DNA from: Dehalococcoidia bacterium
GTDB taxonomy: Bacteria > Chloroflexota > Dehalococcoidia > DSTF01 > JALHUB01
Reading direction: 5' to 3'
Assembly: GCA_030018455.1 (NCBI GenBank)
Contig: JASEFU010000006.1
Location: 58,193 to 122,192, forward strand
DNA length: 64,000 nucleotides
The notes below the pieces were generated by a model that saw only the letters and a list, made by a program, of their open reading frames with translations, was not told where the DNA came from and ran no database searches. The translations under genes and the position numbers were made by a program. Shown piece by piece: positions 40,861-50,016 of this stretch (positions are counted from its first letter, which is position 1; each line of letters starts with the position of its first letter).

Positions 40861-41568
40861 ATGAGCTCGCAACCGCTCGTCCTGGCCGTTGATGACGAGG
40901 TTGGCATACTGAGGCTGTTGAAGCTGGAGTTGACGCCGCAGGGGTTTCGGGTAGTGACGGCCCCCAACGGGCAGGCCGCGCTCCGCGCAGTCGAAGAGCA
41001 GAAGCCCGACCTCGTGCTGCTCGATATTGTCATGCCGGACATGACGGGGCTGGAGGTGATGCGCAAGCTGAGGGAGCGCTCCAGCGTGCCGATCATATTC
41101 CTCAGCGCGAAGAACACGGACGCAGACAAGGTAAGCGGGCTCGACCTGGGAGCAGACGATTACATTCCCAAGCCCTTCAACCCGGAGGAGGTGAGCGCCC
41201 GCGTCAGGGCGGTACTCAGGCGCAGTTTGGGCGCCAACCGCTCGCAGGACGTCCTTCAGGTGGCCGACGTGGAGATAGACCTCGACCGCAGGCTCGTGCG
41301 CAAGCAAGGGCGGATCATCACGCTGACGCGGACGGAGTGGCTGCTGTTGCAGGTGCTGGCCACCAACGCCGGCCGCGTCATGCTCAATGCGGAGCTGCTG
41401 AGCAAGGTATGGGGCCCGGAGTACCGGAACGATCTCCAGTATCTGCGGGTATGGATATCGCGGCTACGGCGGAAGCTGGAGGCCGACCACGCCAAGCCGG
41501 CCTTAATAAGGACATTCCACGGCATCGGCTACATGTTCGATGCCAGCACCCTGGCGACGGCGGCATGA
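40861..41568 (+). CDS. OmpR/KdpE-family response regulator
   Basis: A 235-residue regulator: receiver 5-120 with acidic pocket Asp11/Asp12, phospho-acceptor Asp55 (VLLDIVMPD) and Lys in PKPFNP, then a winged-helix domain 135-230 (TRTEWLLLQVLATNAGRVMLNAELLSKVWG..LRVWISRLRRKLE). The start is the ATG at 40861, after GGAGGAGGATGAG. It is the only stand-alone DNA-binding response regulator in the window and sits at the centre of the five repeat-type promoters, one of them its own. A strong terminator follows. It is likely phosphorylated by the neighbouring kinases. Confidence 0.94.
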   Translation: MSSQPLVLAVDDEVGILRLLKLELTPQGFRVVTAPNGQAALRAVEEQKPDLVLLDIVMPDMTGLEVMRKLRERSSVPIIFLSAKNTDADKVSGLDLGADDYIPKPFNPEEVSARVRAVLRRSLGANRSQDVLQVADVEIDLDRRLVRKQGRIITLTRTEWLLLQVLATNAGRVMLNAELLSKVWGPEYRNDLQYLRVWISRLRRKLEADHAKPALIRTFHGIGYMFDASTLATAA

Positions 41569-41933
41569 GGGGGCGGACGAGAAAGAAGCGAGCCGCCATG
41601 TGCGGCTCACTTCTTTCTCCATTTCTTTCCTGTTCCTAACTGCTTCCGGCCCCTCCAAGGCCGTGGCGCAGCTTGCGGGGTCCCCGAACCGCAAGCTACG
41701 CCCTAGCCTCAGGACAACTCAATGCGAGGCATCGTCTTCGTCGTAAGAATAGCAGCGGACCCTGTCGAAGCCATAAACACCGTCTGAAAAAGCATGACGC
41801 AAATATCGCAACCGGCCTCTCGCCACGCACATCCGGAGCGGGGGACACGGCAGCGGCGGATTTGTCGAACGCTCTTGAAATGGAAGGCGTGAAGACCTTC
41901 TGCAGTTGTAACGCCTCCCGCCTTACGCTCTCG
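41569..41933 (+). other. region before the PBP gene with a second strong hairpin
   Basis: After the terminator, 41665-41678 and 41689-41702 form a 14-bp hairpin with one mismatch (GGCGcAGCTTGCGG and partner) around a 10-base loop, without a T-run. From 41703 to 41933 the frame of the PBP is open but shows no family similarity, and no clear promoter was found. The hairpin may be a leader structure of the PBP transcript. Confidence 0.45.
41581..41625 (+). terminator. terminator of the response regulator
   Basis: GAAAGAAGcGAGCCGC (41581-41596) and its partner at 41602-41617 form a 16-bp stem with one mismatch and a 5-base loop, followed by a pyrimidine-rich TCCATTTCTTTCC. Confidence 0.8.
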
Positions 41934-44492
41934 ATGAACGCAAGCGCTCTGAGCAGTCCGAAGCCGCAGGGAATTCGAGGATATCGATTGCGAACGCACT
42001 ACCGGCGCTGGCGGCGTCATCGCACCAACGGCGATTCTCTTCCCTGGCCTTTGCTCTTGCTGGCCGCCGTCTCCCTGCCCGTCGGGTTCGTTATCGTCCT
42101 CTTCTTGTTCGTTGCCCTCAGCTACTACGCCGGCGTCACCAGCGGCTTGACGGCGCCGGACGACGTAATCGCTTCCCACGGCGGCGGCGCAAAGATATAC
42201 GACCGCAACGGCATACTTCTGTACCAGTTCCTGGATGAGGAACGGGGGTACCAGGAGTGGGTCGACCTTGAAGGCGTGTCGCCGTGGATGATCAAGGCGA
42301 CGCTCGCCACCGAAGACCCGACCTTCTACTCGAACCCGGGGATAAACTTCGAAGGACTGCTGCGCGCCGCTTTCGAGAACTTCCGCCCCGGCGAGGAGTT
42401 CTTCCAGGGAAGCGGCGGCAGTTCGATCACCCAGCAGCTCGCCAAGATGCTCTACTTCGCCCCTGAGGAGCGCGCAGAGCGGACGGTCGGCCGGAAGCTG
42501 CGGGAGATGACGATAGCGTTCGAGCTGACCCGCCGCTACGACAAGGACCAGATCCTCGAGTGGTACCTCAACGAGGCGCCGTACGGGGGCACGTACATCG
42601 GCGTGGAGGCGGCCGCCCGCCACTACTTCAGCGTTCCGGCAAAGGACCTCACTCTGACGCAGGCGGCGTTCCTCGCCGGCCTTCCCCAGTCGCCTGCCCG
42701 CTACGACCCGCTTACCCATTTCGACGTGGCGGAGATGCGGCAACACCAGGTGCTCGACCTGATGTACGAGCACGGCTTCATCTCTTTCGACGAATTGTAC
42801 CTGGCAAAGGTGGACGAGGTGCAGTTGAAGCCCTCGCCGCCGCCGTTCCTGGCGCCCCACTTCGTGATGTACGTGGGCGACTATATAAAATCGACGCTCG
42901 GCGAGGACGCCCTCTACCACGGCGGCCTCGAGGTCTGGACGACACTCGACGTGTTCCTCAACGCGCGCGCCAACGCCAAGTTGGAGGAGCACCTGCAAAG
43001 ACACGAGGCGTCGACGGGCGCGCACAACGGCGCCGTCGTGATCATCGAGCCGGCGACGGGCCAGATACTGGCGATGGTCGGCAGTCGCGATTACTTCCGC
43101 GAGGACATCCAGGGGCAGGTGAACAACGCCCTCGCGCTCAACGCGCCGGGCTCCACGCTCAAGCCTTTCACTTATGTCACGGCCTTCATGGAGGGGTGGG
43201 GCCCGGACTGGCCCGTAATCGACACCCCGATCAACTACCAGGAGGAAGACGGCACCGTCTTCACCCCGCGCAACCCGGGCAGAGGTCAAACGTATGGGGT
43301 GCTGCCGGTCAAGAAGGCGCTGGGAAACTCGCTAAACATCCCCGCGTTCAAGACGATCCTCTGGATCGGCGTGGACAAGATGGTGCGTACGGCGAAAGCC
43401 ATGGGGATCACTACCCTTGACGGCCACGTGGGGCCGGCGGTTACCCTCGGCGGGACCGATGTGACGCTGCTCGACCTCACGTACGCCTACAGCGTCTTCG
43501 CGAACGAGGGCTCGATGGCGGGTGCGCGCACCGTCCTCTCGCTCCCGCCCGGCAACCGCCAGCTCGATCCCGTATGCGTCCTTCAGGCCACCGATGCCCA
43601 CGGCAACGTGCTGATCGATAACACGAAGCCGGAGACATTGCCCGTCATCGGACCGCATTACGCCTACATGATTACGAGCATCCTGTCGGACGACAGCAAC
43701 CGCGAGATGATCTTCGGGCGGGGAAGCGTCCTCGCCATCCCCGGCTGGCAGGTGGCGGTGAAAAGCGGCACGAGCGAACCGTTCAAGTCGAACCCCGAAG
43801 ACCCGACGAAGCCGACGAACGATACCTGGTCGGTAGGATACACGCGCGACGTCGCGGTCGGCGTGTGGATCGGCAACAGCGACAACAGCATGATGCGAAA
43901 CATCTACAGCACGACGATAGCGGGCGCCGCATGGCACGACATCATGTTGATCGCGCTGGAGGGGAAGACGCCGCATGAGTTCGTGCGGCCGGACGGCCTG
44001 GTGGAGGCGACGGTCTGCGTGCCCAGCGGCATCCCCGTGACCGGCGACATCGGCTGCGCAGCCGTCAGCGGCCTGTTCGCGGTCGACGCGCTCGAGAGAC
44101 AGAGCAAAGACCACTGGGGAGGCGAGGAGATCGCCGCCTGTCCGAGCTGCATTCCGGAGCAGCTCACAGAGTGGAAGCGCTATCTGGCGCAGGAGTACCT
44201 GCGGTACTTCGGCGTACGGTACAGAAGTGACTACCAGACCGCGCCCGTGCAAAGCCGGCCTCCCGCGGTCGCTCCCGCTCCCACGGCCGTGCCTGCACCT
44301 CCCCAGGAAGCGGTACCGGCGGCGCCTGCCGCCCCCGCAGAGCCGCCCGCTCCGCCGCCCCAGGAGCAGCCGCCCACAGTTGAGCCGGCGCCGACCGTCG
44401 AGCCGGTCCCTACGGCCGCCCTGCCGACGCCGGCTGACGCGGAGCCGACGCAAGAAGCGCCGCCGGGCCGCCCGAGTAGAGACCGCCGCTAG
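41934..44492 (+). CDS. class A penicillin-binding protein (PBP1a type)
   Basis: A bifunctional peptidoglycan synthase of about 852 residues. Order: a basic cytoplasmic tail, one membrane helix (PWPLLLLAAVSLPVGFVIVLFLFVALSYY), a GT51 transglycosylase domain (ATEDPTFYSNPGIN with the catalytic Glu, then GSSITQQLAKM), and a transpeptidase domain with the nucleophile motif STLK (NAPGSTLKPFTY), SLN in GNSLNIPAF and KSGT (VAVKSGTSEP). The last 110 residues are a Pro/Ala/Glu/Gln-rich tail. The start is uncertain; the ATG at 41934 gives a sensible tail but has no good ribosome site. It converges on the encapsulin gene. Confidence 0.92.
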   Translation: MNASALSSPKPQGIRGYRLRTHYRRWRRHRTNGDSLPWPLLLLAAVSLPVGFVIVLFLFVALSYYAGVTSGLTAPDDVIASHGGGAKIYDRNGILLYQFLDEERGYQEWVDLEGVSPWMIKATLATEDPTFYSNPGINFEGLLRAAFENFRPGEEFFQGSGGSSITQQLAKMLYFAPEERAERTVGRKLREMTIAFELTRRYDKDQILEWYLNEAPYGGTYIGVEAAARHYFSVPAKDLTLTQAAFLAGLPQSPARYDPLTHFDVAEMRQHQVLDLMYEHGFISFDELYLAKVDEVQLKPSPPPFLAPHFVMYVGDYIKSTLGEDALYHGGLEVWTTLDVFLNARANAKLEEHLQRHEASTGAHNGAVVIIEPATGQILAMVGSRDYFREDIQGQVNNALALNAPGSTLKPFTYVTAFMEGWGPDWPVIDTPINYQEEDGTVFTPRNPGRGQTYGVLPVKKALGNSLNIPAFKTILWIGVDKMVRTAKAMGITTLDGHVGPAVTLGGTDVTLLDLTYAYSVFANEGSMAGARTVLSLPPGNRQLDPVCVLQATDAHGNVLIDNTKPETLPVIGPHYAYMITSILSDDSNREMIFGRGSVLAIPGWQVAVKSGTSEPFKSNPEDPTKPTNDTWSVGYTRDVAVGVWIGNSDNSMMRNIYSTTIAGAAWHDIMLIALEGKTPHEFVRPDGLVEATVCVPSGIPVTGDIGCAAVSGLFAVDALERQSKDHWGGEEIAACPSCIPEQLTEWKRYLAQEYLRYFGVRYRSDYQTAPVQSRPPAVAPAPTAVPAPPQEAVPAAPAAPAEPPAPPPQEQPPTVEPAPTVEPVPTAALPTPADAEPTQEAPPGRPSRDRR

Positions 44493-44519
44493 CTTCTCCG
44501 AGGCCGCAACGCCTCCCGC

Positions 44520-45308
44520 TCACGCGCCGAGAACGCAGACTGCGCCCGGTTGCCGGACGAAGAGGGCCAGACTCTCCACAATCGTGAATTCCAGACTATC
44601 TCCCACTGGGCCGACAAAGGCTATCGACATATCCTGCCCGATGACTATCGAAGCGTACTGGCGGCCAAAGGCGACGACCACGCCCTTGTCTTCGAGAACG
44701 GGCGCCTTGAAGACTCCTTCCGTGGCGATCGTCCGGACGTGCTCGAGCTCGCTGATGTTTCCCTGTAGATTGCGACGGTACAGGAGGTTGTAGCGCGCCG
44801 GGGGAAGGGCGAGAGCGTAGGGCCCGTGGAATCCGGCGGCATCGAGTGCCGTAACGGCGTTTATCACGTCCTGCGCCGCCGCCCCCATCTCGTCCCAGGG
44901 AGAGAGGGATGCGGTATTGACGCCGTCGAGCGTGAGCAGGCCGGGAGCGCCGGGGCCGCCGTTGAAGAGGAGACCGTCTTCCAGGCGAGCGAGTTCCGTC
45001 GCCGCTTCGACGAGGGGACCGAGGTTCAAAGGGAAGCGGTCGCGCTCGAAAGCGGCGAGGTCGCGCCGGCCGAGGGTGAATTCGACATGAAGCAGTGTGA
45101 GCGGCAGCAACGGGCTTGTGGACATGCCCGGCTGCACCTCGACGTCGCGCAGGGGGACGGCCTTCAGTCCCAGCCCGAACGGCCCTTCCAGTTCGAGCAG
45201 CCTCCGGCCCGCGAGGACGTTTTTTACCACCCCCTTCATCGCCTTGTCCAGTGTTTCCCAGGTCTGGGCCTCCAGCGGGGCCGATTCCCGCTCAAGGAAC
45301 TTGTGCAT
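44520..45308 (-). CDS. family 1 encapsulin shell protein
   Basis: A 262-residue protein of the HK97-fold encapsulin/linocin family and of the length that forms 60-subunit T=1 shells. Family segments are LAGRRLLELEGPFGLGLKAV, PLTLLHVEFTLGRRDLAAFERDRFPLNLGPLVEAATELARLEDGLLFNGG and the C-terminal strand pattern QDMSIAFVGPVGDSLEFTIVESLALFV. The shell self-assembles in the cytoplasm and takes in proteins bearing a short C-terminal tag. The gene follows the encapsulated ferritin by 18 bases, with AAGGAGTAGCAAG before the ATG. Downstream of Ku and LigD on the same strand. Confidence 0.92.
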   Translation of the reverse strand: MHKFLERESAPLEAQTWETLDKAMKGVVKNVLAGRRLLELEGPFGLGLKAVPLRDVEVQPGMSTSPLLPLTLLHVEFTLGRRDLAAFERDRFPLNLGPLVEAATELARLEDGLLFNGGPGAPGLLTLDGVNTASLSPWDEMGAAAQDVINAVTALDAAGFHGPYALALPPARYNLLYRRNLQGNISELEHVRTIATEGVFKAPVLEDKGVVVAFGRQYASIVIGQDMSIAFVGPVGDSLEFTIVESLALFVRQPGAVCVLGA

Positions 45309-45326
45309 CTTGCTACTCCTTCGTTT

Positions 45327-45710
45327 CTAGTCCCGCAGTGAACCGACGGTGAAACCTTCGCCGGCGGCCTCTTTTCCTGCTTCCGCCGCCGCGGCCTCCT
45401 CCGCCGGGCTGATTCCCGCCGCCATCTCATTGACTTCGGACGCGCCTTCCGCCAGCAGCCTGTCCTCCTCGCCTTCCGTCAGGATGCTCAACAGGCGCAT
45501 GAATTCGCCCACGTGGACGCGTTCCTCATCGGCGATGTCCAGCAGGACCTTCTTCGCCAGCTCGTTGTCGGTGGCTTCGGCCTGCGCCACGTAGAGATGG
45601 GTCGCCTCTTCTTCTGCCGCGACGTCCAGGCGGATTGCCCTTATCAGCTCTCCGAGAGTGAGCTTTCTGTCGGGCAGGTTGCCGCGAAAGGGATCGACGA
45701 ATTCAGGCAT
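45327..45710 (-). CDS. encapsulated ferritin-like protein (EncFtn) with cargo tag
   Basis: A 127-residue EncFtn. The two helices carry the ferroxidase residues: Glu33 (DVAAEEEATHLY) and Glu63/His66 (DIADEERVHVGEF), matching Glu32, Glu62 and His65 of the known Rhodospirillum EncFtn with a shift of one. After a Glu/Ala-rich linker the protein ends GFTVGSLRD, which fits the encapsulin cargo-loading consensus (TVGSL). It would oxidise Fe(II) at a decameric interface and deposit iron inside the shell made by the next gene. AAGGAGCAAGAC precedes the ATG. It is 66 bases after ligD. Confidence 0.93.
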   Translation of the reverse strand: MPEFVDPFRGNLPDRKLTLGELIRAIRLDVAAEEEATHLYVAQAEATDNELAKKVLLDIADEERVHVGEFMRLLSILTEGEEDRLLAEGASEVNEMAAGISPAEEAAAAEAGKEAAGEGFTVGSLRD

Positions 45711-45776
45711 GTCTTGCTCCTTTCCTTGGGGCCGGGCCGGCCCCCGTTTTCCTGGCTGATGCCGTTTGGACTTGCA

Positions 45777-48599
45777 TTATCCTCTTTTCCTCCCCCGTTT
45801 GCGTCGCGGCGGCTCCTCGGCGGCGCTCTCCAACTCCGTCGACAGCCTTCCCCGCTCGCCCGTGCCGCGCCCCTGCTGCCGTCCTTCGAGCAGCCGCCCG
45901 AGGTCGGCCTTCGCTTCCAGTATTCCCTGCCACGGGTCGCCGACCTTCGCCAGCCTGTCGGGGACGTTCTGCATCGTGAAATCGGTCGGGTACACGTCGT
46001 CGAGCTCTTCCCAGAGCAGCGGCGTCGCCACCGTCGCCTCAGGCAGCGCCCGGGGCGAGTAGGCGGTGACGAGCGTCTTGCCGCGGGCGTTCTGATTGTG
46101 GTCGAAGAAGACCTTCCCGCGGCGCTCCTCGACCGACCACTCCATCGTGATCTCCCGCGGGTGCTGCGACATGAGGTAGCGCCCGATTGTGCCCGCAATC
46201 GAACGCACGGCGTCGTGGTCGAGCCGGCGCAGGATGGGGACGTAGATGTGCAGTCCCGTCTTGCCGGACGTCTTGAGGAAGGCGGAAAGCGAAAGCGAAG
46301 CGAGGACTTCCCGCAGCCAGCGCGCGACCTCGCGGGTCTTCGCGAAGGCCTTCCGGTTCAGGACGGGCTCATCGCCTTTGCCCTCGCTCCCGGCGTAGAT
46401 GTACGGATCGAGGTCGAAGACGACGAAATCGGGGTAGTTGAGCACGGAGCCCCTGATCCTCTCGAGCGAGCCGGTGAAGTTGGTGGACAGGTGCTCGCCG
46501 TCGGGCTCGCGGTTGATGCGCGAGTACCACGTGTGGAGTTCGATATCGGCGAGCTGCGCTAGCCAGAGGAGGGTGGGCAGGTTATTGCAGAGCAGGTATT
46601 CCTGGTCCTCATCGAACTGCTCCGAATACAGCGTGACCGTTTCCACGAACTCCGGCAGCGGGTGCTCCCAGTGCTTCTGGAAGAAGTGCTCTTCCTCTAT
46701 GCCGTCCGGGTAGCGCTTGAGCGTGAGGGGACGGTCTCGCAGGTGGGGCAGCAGGTAAGGCGACACGCGGGTCAGGTAGATGAGCAGGTCGACCTTGGTA
46801 AGGGGCGGCCTCTTGCCGACGGCGGGCCACAACGGCTTGTCGAGATTTGTGAGGGTGAGCCTGTGCCCCTCCACGACGAGTGTCAGCCGCTTGCCGTGCC
46901 GCCCCAACTGGTCGAGCACCTTCGCGGCGTCCTTTCGCAGGTCCGATCTTGGAGCGGACGCCTCTTTCTCCTTCGCGCCGGCGGGCGGCGGGACGACCTG
47001 CACGAGTCCCACCTGCTTCGGCGCGACGTCCGTCCTCAGGCCGAGGAAGACAGGGGCGCGCAGCCGCCCTTCCTCCGTGCGCTGCGCGTACTTGACCTCG
47101 GCGACGAGCTCGGGGCGCACCCAGATCGCTTGCTGGCGGGGGATATCGCCCGTGAGGGCAGGCTTTTCCGTCTTCAGGCCGTCGAGCCGCCTGCGCAGCT
47201 CCGTGAGCGTGCGATCGTCAAACCCTGAGCCGACGTGCCCGACGTAGCGGAGCCTGCCTTTCTCATCGTGCTCGCCCAAGAGAAGGGCCCCGAACGTGCG
47301 CCTGCGGCTGCCCTCGCCGGGCGTGTAGCCGCCGATTACGAACTCGTCGCTGCTCACCGCCTTCACCTTGAGCCAGAGCGGCGAGCGCTGGCCCGACTTG
47401 TAGGCGCTGTCGCGGCGCTTGGCCACGACACCCTCCAGTCCGTGCTCGACGGCCGCCTCGTAGGCAGCCGTCCCCTCTTCGAAGAAGTGATCGAGGAAGC
47501 GCACGTGGTCGGTGGGGACAAGAATGCGCGACAGCGTTGCCTTCCGCTGTTCGAGGGGCACGCCGCGCAGGTCGTAGCCGCCGAGATACAGGAGGTCGAA
47601 AGCGAAGTAGACGACGGGTATGCGGCGGTCGGCCTGGCGTATGTCCGCCGCCGAGGTCAGGTTTAGCCGCTGCTGAAGGCGCTGAAAGGATGGACGCCCC
47701 TCCTCGTCCAGGGCGACGATCTCTCCGTCAAGGACAATGTTCCGCTCCGGCTGCTGGCCCAGCTCGTCGGCGAGCGCGGGGTAGTTGCCGGTGATGTCGT
47801 TGCCGCGGCGTGAGGTCAGGCGCACCTTGTCACCGTGAATAAGGCAGACGGCCCGGATGCCGTCGAGCTTGGGTTCGAAGAGCCAGTCTGGGTGGGAGAA
47901 GGCGGAGTCGGTGAGAGTGGCGAGCATGGGCTCGACGGCGCGGGGAAAGGGCGCCTTCTTTGCGCCGGGAAGCTCCGCCGGCCCTTCTCCGCTCTCCCTG
48001 GACGGGGGGACGCGCCCGGCCTTCAGGTCTTCGATCGTCAGGCCCGAGACGACCGAGCGTTCTTCTTCCAGGATGTCGCGCCCACCGTTTGCGGAGGGGT
48101 CGCGATGCTTAATGAGGAGCCAGTCGTTCTCGCCGCCGGCGCGCTTGACCAGCGTCCACGAGCCTTTAAGCTTCTTGCCGTTGAGGACGAAGCTCACCTT
48201 CCCTTCGTCGAGTCCCCGTCGCATCCTTTTCTCCGCTTCCCGGCGGTCGTTAAAGAAGAGGCGGCCTTCGCTTTCGGGCGAGTAGGTGCCCTTGTCCCAG
48301 ACGATGACTTCACCCGCCCCGTACTCGCCTTCGGGGATGACGCCCTCGAAGGCGGCATACTCGATCGGGTGGTCTTCCACCATTACCGCCAGGCGCTTCT
48401 CTTCGGGGTCGAGCGAGATGCCCTTGGGAACGGCCCAGGACTTGAGCGCCCCTCCAAGCTCGAGGCGCAGGTCGTAGTGGAGGCGGCGGGCAGCGTGCTT
48501 CTGCACCACGAAGGTGAGCGGCCCCTTTTCCTCGCGCCGTTCGGGCGCCGGCTCTCCCGTCCGCTCCAGATCGCGCTTTCCGGCGTACTCTTCCAGCAT
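45777..48599 (-). CDS. ligD: multifunctional non-homologous end-joining ligase LigD
   Basis: A 940-residue LigD in the order phosphoesterase-ligase-polymerase. The 3'-phosphoesterase spans about 1-170 (QKHAARRLHYDLRLE with His41 and Asp43; VEDHPIEYAAFEGVIP with His77). The ATP-dependent ligase spans about 215-520, with adenylated Lys244 in EPKLDGIRAV and the motif GLEGVVAKRRDS. The archaeo-eukaryotic primase-type polymerase lies at about 625-900, with VVFDLDPY and KTSGKTGLHIYVP. The basic tail is GRKRG-like. It processes and seals double-strand breaks bridged by Ku. It starts 23 bases after ku on the same strand. Confidence 0.96.
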   Translation of the reverse strand: MLEEYAGKRDLERTGEPAPERREEKGPLTFVVQKHAARRLHYDLRLELGGALKSWAVPKGISLDPEEKRLAVMVEDHPIEYAAFEGVIPEGEYGAGEVIVWDKGTYSPESEGRLFFNDRREAEKRMRRGLDEGKVSFVLNGKKLKGSWTLVKRAGGENDWLLIKHRDPSANGGRDILEEERSVVSGLTIEDLKAGRVPPSRESGEGPAELPGAKKAPFPRAVEPMLATLTDSAFSHPDWLFEPKLDGIRAVCLIHGDKVRLTSRRGNDITGNYPALADELGQQPERNIVLDGEIVALDEEGRPSFQRLQQRLNLTSAADIRQADRRIPVVYFAFDLLYLGGYDLRGVPLEQRKATLSRILVPTDHVRFLDHFFEEGTAAYEAAVEHGLEGVVAKRRDSAYKSGQRSPLWLKVKAVSSDEFVIGGYTPGEGSRRRTFGALLLGEHDEKGRLRYVGHVGSGFDDRTLTELRRRLDGLKTEKPALTGDIPRQQAIWVRPELVAEVKYAQRTEEGRLRAPVFLGLRTDVAPKQVGLVQVVPPPAGAKEKEASAPRSDLRKDAAKVLDQLGRHGKRLTLVVEGHRLTLTNLDKPLWPAVGKRPPLTKVDLLIYLTRVSPYLLPHLRDRPLTLKRYPDGIEEEHFFQKHWEHPLPEFVETVTLYSEQFDEDQEYLLCNNLPTLLWLAQLADIELHTWYSRINREPDGEHLSTNFTGSLERIRGSVLNYPDFVVFDLDPYIYAGSEGKGDEPVLNRKAFAKTREVARWLREVLASLSLSAFLKTSGKTGLHIYVPILRRLDHDAVRSIAGTIGRYLMSQHPREITMEWSVEERRGKVFFDHNQNARGKTLVTAYSPRALPEATVATPLLWEELDDVYPTDFTMQNVPDRLAKVGDPWQGILEAKADLGRLLEGRQQGRGTGERGRLSTELESAAEEPPRRKRGRKRG

Positions 48600-48622
48600 C
48601 TCTCAAACGATGCGGCGTCCCG

Positions 48623-49432
48623 CTATGCTGCGCCGCGTCTCTCTTCCCTCTTGCTGCGCTCCTCCCTGCGCCTCCGCGCCGCCTCAACGCTCTCCCGCAG
48701 CGCCGACATGAGATCTATCACCGGCGCGCCGGCGGGCACAGGCGCCTCCACTATCTCCTTGCCTTCGCGCTTCGCTTCGATGAGCTCCGTGAGGGCGACA
48801 CGGTATTCGTCCTGGTACTCTTCAGGCTTGAAGGGCTCCGTGAGCACGTCGACGAGGGTCGCCGCCATCTGCATCTCGCGGTCGGTCACCTTCATCTCGC
48901 CCAGTTCCGTCTTCTCCACGCGGACCTCGTCCTCGTAGAAAAGCGTCTCCAGCATGAGGTTGCTGTCGCGCGGGCGGAGGGCGCAAAGGTGCTCCTTGTT
49001 GCGTATGGCGACCTTGGCGATGCCGACGAGCCCCCGCTCTTCGAGCACTCGAAGCAGGAGGGCGAACGGCTTCAGCGCTTCCGGCGCCGGTTCGAGGTAA
49101 TAGCTCTTCTCGTAGTAGACGGGATCGATTTCGTCCGAGCGCACGAAAGCGGATAGCTCGATGACCCGCTTGCTGGGGAGAGGGAGCTTCTCGAAGTCCT
49201 CGTCCGTGAGCACTATGTACTGGTCTTTGTTGTACTCGTAGCCGCGCGCGACCTCTTCCCACTCGACGGATGTCTCGTGGTAGGGGCACCAGCGCAGTTG
49301 TTTGAGCCGGGTGCCGCACGTCTTGTGCAGCAGATTGAACGATATGTCTTTGCTCTTGGTAGCGGGATACAGCTTGACCGGTATGCTTACCACGCCAAAG
49401 CTGATTACTCCGCTCCATATGGACCGGGGCAT
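48623..49432 (-). CDS. ku: Ku-type DNA end-binding protein
   Basis: A 269-residue bacterial Ku. It opens MPRSIWSGVISFGVVSIPVKLYPAT, has the zinc-free core with HKTCGTRLKQLRWCPYHE, and the family block LPLPSKRVIELSAFV. A short basic C-terminal tail (RRRREERSKREERRG) follows the ring domain, the part that recruits LigD. The ATG at 49432 is preferred over a GTG two codons upstream because of GAAGGGG spacing. Ku homodimers thread onto broken DNA ends. With ligD it gives a complete end-joining system. Confidence 0.95.
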   Translation of the reverse strand: MPRSIWSGVISFGVVSIPVKLYPATKSKDISFNLLHKTCGTRLKQLRWCPYHETSVEWEEVARGYEYNKDQYIVLTDEDFEKLPLPSKRVIELSAFVRSDEIDPVYYEKSYYLEPAPEALKPFALLLRVLEERGLVGIAKVAIRNKEHLCALRPRDSNLMLETLFYEDEVRVEKTELGEMKVTDREMQMAATLVDVLTEPFKPEEYQDEYRVALTELIEAKREGKEIVEAPVPAGAPVIDLMSALRESVEAARRRREERSKREERRGAA

Positions 49433-49474
49433 TTCCACCCCCTTCTAATCACGGTCTCTCTCATGGACGGCGGG

Positions 49475-49714
49475 CTAACGACGGTCTCTGAGGCCGGCTA
49501 CACCCACCATGCTGGCGCAGCTTGCGCAGCAGAAGTAAGAGCCGGCGGCCTCCACGCCGTGGCCGATAATCTTGCACCCACAGTGCTCGCAGCGGGGAGC
49601 GAGGGCGTGGACGGCGCACTCAAAGCTATCGAAGATGTGGGGGGCAGTCTCCCCAGCCATCGTAATCTGGAACGTCTTGTCGTACTCGTTCCCGCAGACT
49701 TCGCACACTCCCAA
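49475..49714 (-). CDS. cysteine-rich zinc/TRASH-like small protein
   Basis: A 79-residue protein: CEVCGNEYDKTFQITMAGETAPHIFDSFECAVHALAPRCEHCGCKIIGHGVEAAGSYFCCASCAS. Several CxxC and CC groups could hold two or three metal ions; the first half (CxxC..FDSFECAVH) is TRASH/YHS-like. The start is a TTG at 49714 after CGGAGGTGGTGAA, which the frame's upstream part lacks. The family is common beside Ku and stress genes in my recollection but has no established function. It is 42 bases upstream of ku. Confidence 0.75.
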   Translation of the reverse strand: MGVCEVCGNEYDKTFQITMAGETAPHIFDSFECAVHALAPRCEHCGCKIIGHGVEAAGSYFCCASCASMVGVAGLRDRR

Positions 49715-49802
49715 TTCACCACCTCCGTTCCTTGTGCCGAGGCGCCCCAATAAATGGGACGCCTCAGCCCCCTTCCGCCTCCACTCCCCTCAGTTGAAGG
49801 GA

Positions 49803-49976
49803 CTAGGCGATTTCCCTTTCCTCTTCGCGGCCGTAGAGGGTGGCCTCTATGTTGTCCACCACCTCATCGACGGTCAGGCCGGCGGCGTCTGCCGCGTCTT
49901 CGAGATCGGCCATTGTGATGTTCCTCTCATCACCGCGGTCATCATCCGGCGTTCCGCAACCACAAGACAGGCACAT
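49803..49976 (-). CDS. 57-residue MCLxCGCG-type protein
   Basis: A short gene beginning MCLSCGCGTPDDDRGDERNITMADLEDAADAAGL and ending in an acidic helix, VDEVVDNIEATLYGREEEREIA. GGAGGAGGGCGGC stands directly before the ATG at 49976. Three cysteines in the first seven residues suggest metal or thiol chemistry, and the NIT..DL..AADAAG segment is conserved in small proteins I have seen annotated as hypothetical. It is placed between the XRE regulator and the zinc protein, with 40-90-base gaps. Confidence 0.75.
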   Translation of the reverse strand: MCLSCGCGTPDDDRGDERNITMADLEDAADAAGLTVDEVVDNIEATLYGREEEREIA

Positions 49977-50016
49977 GCCGCCCTCCTCCTCTCGTCTACT
50001 TTCTAGACGGCGGTCC

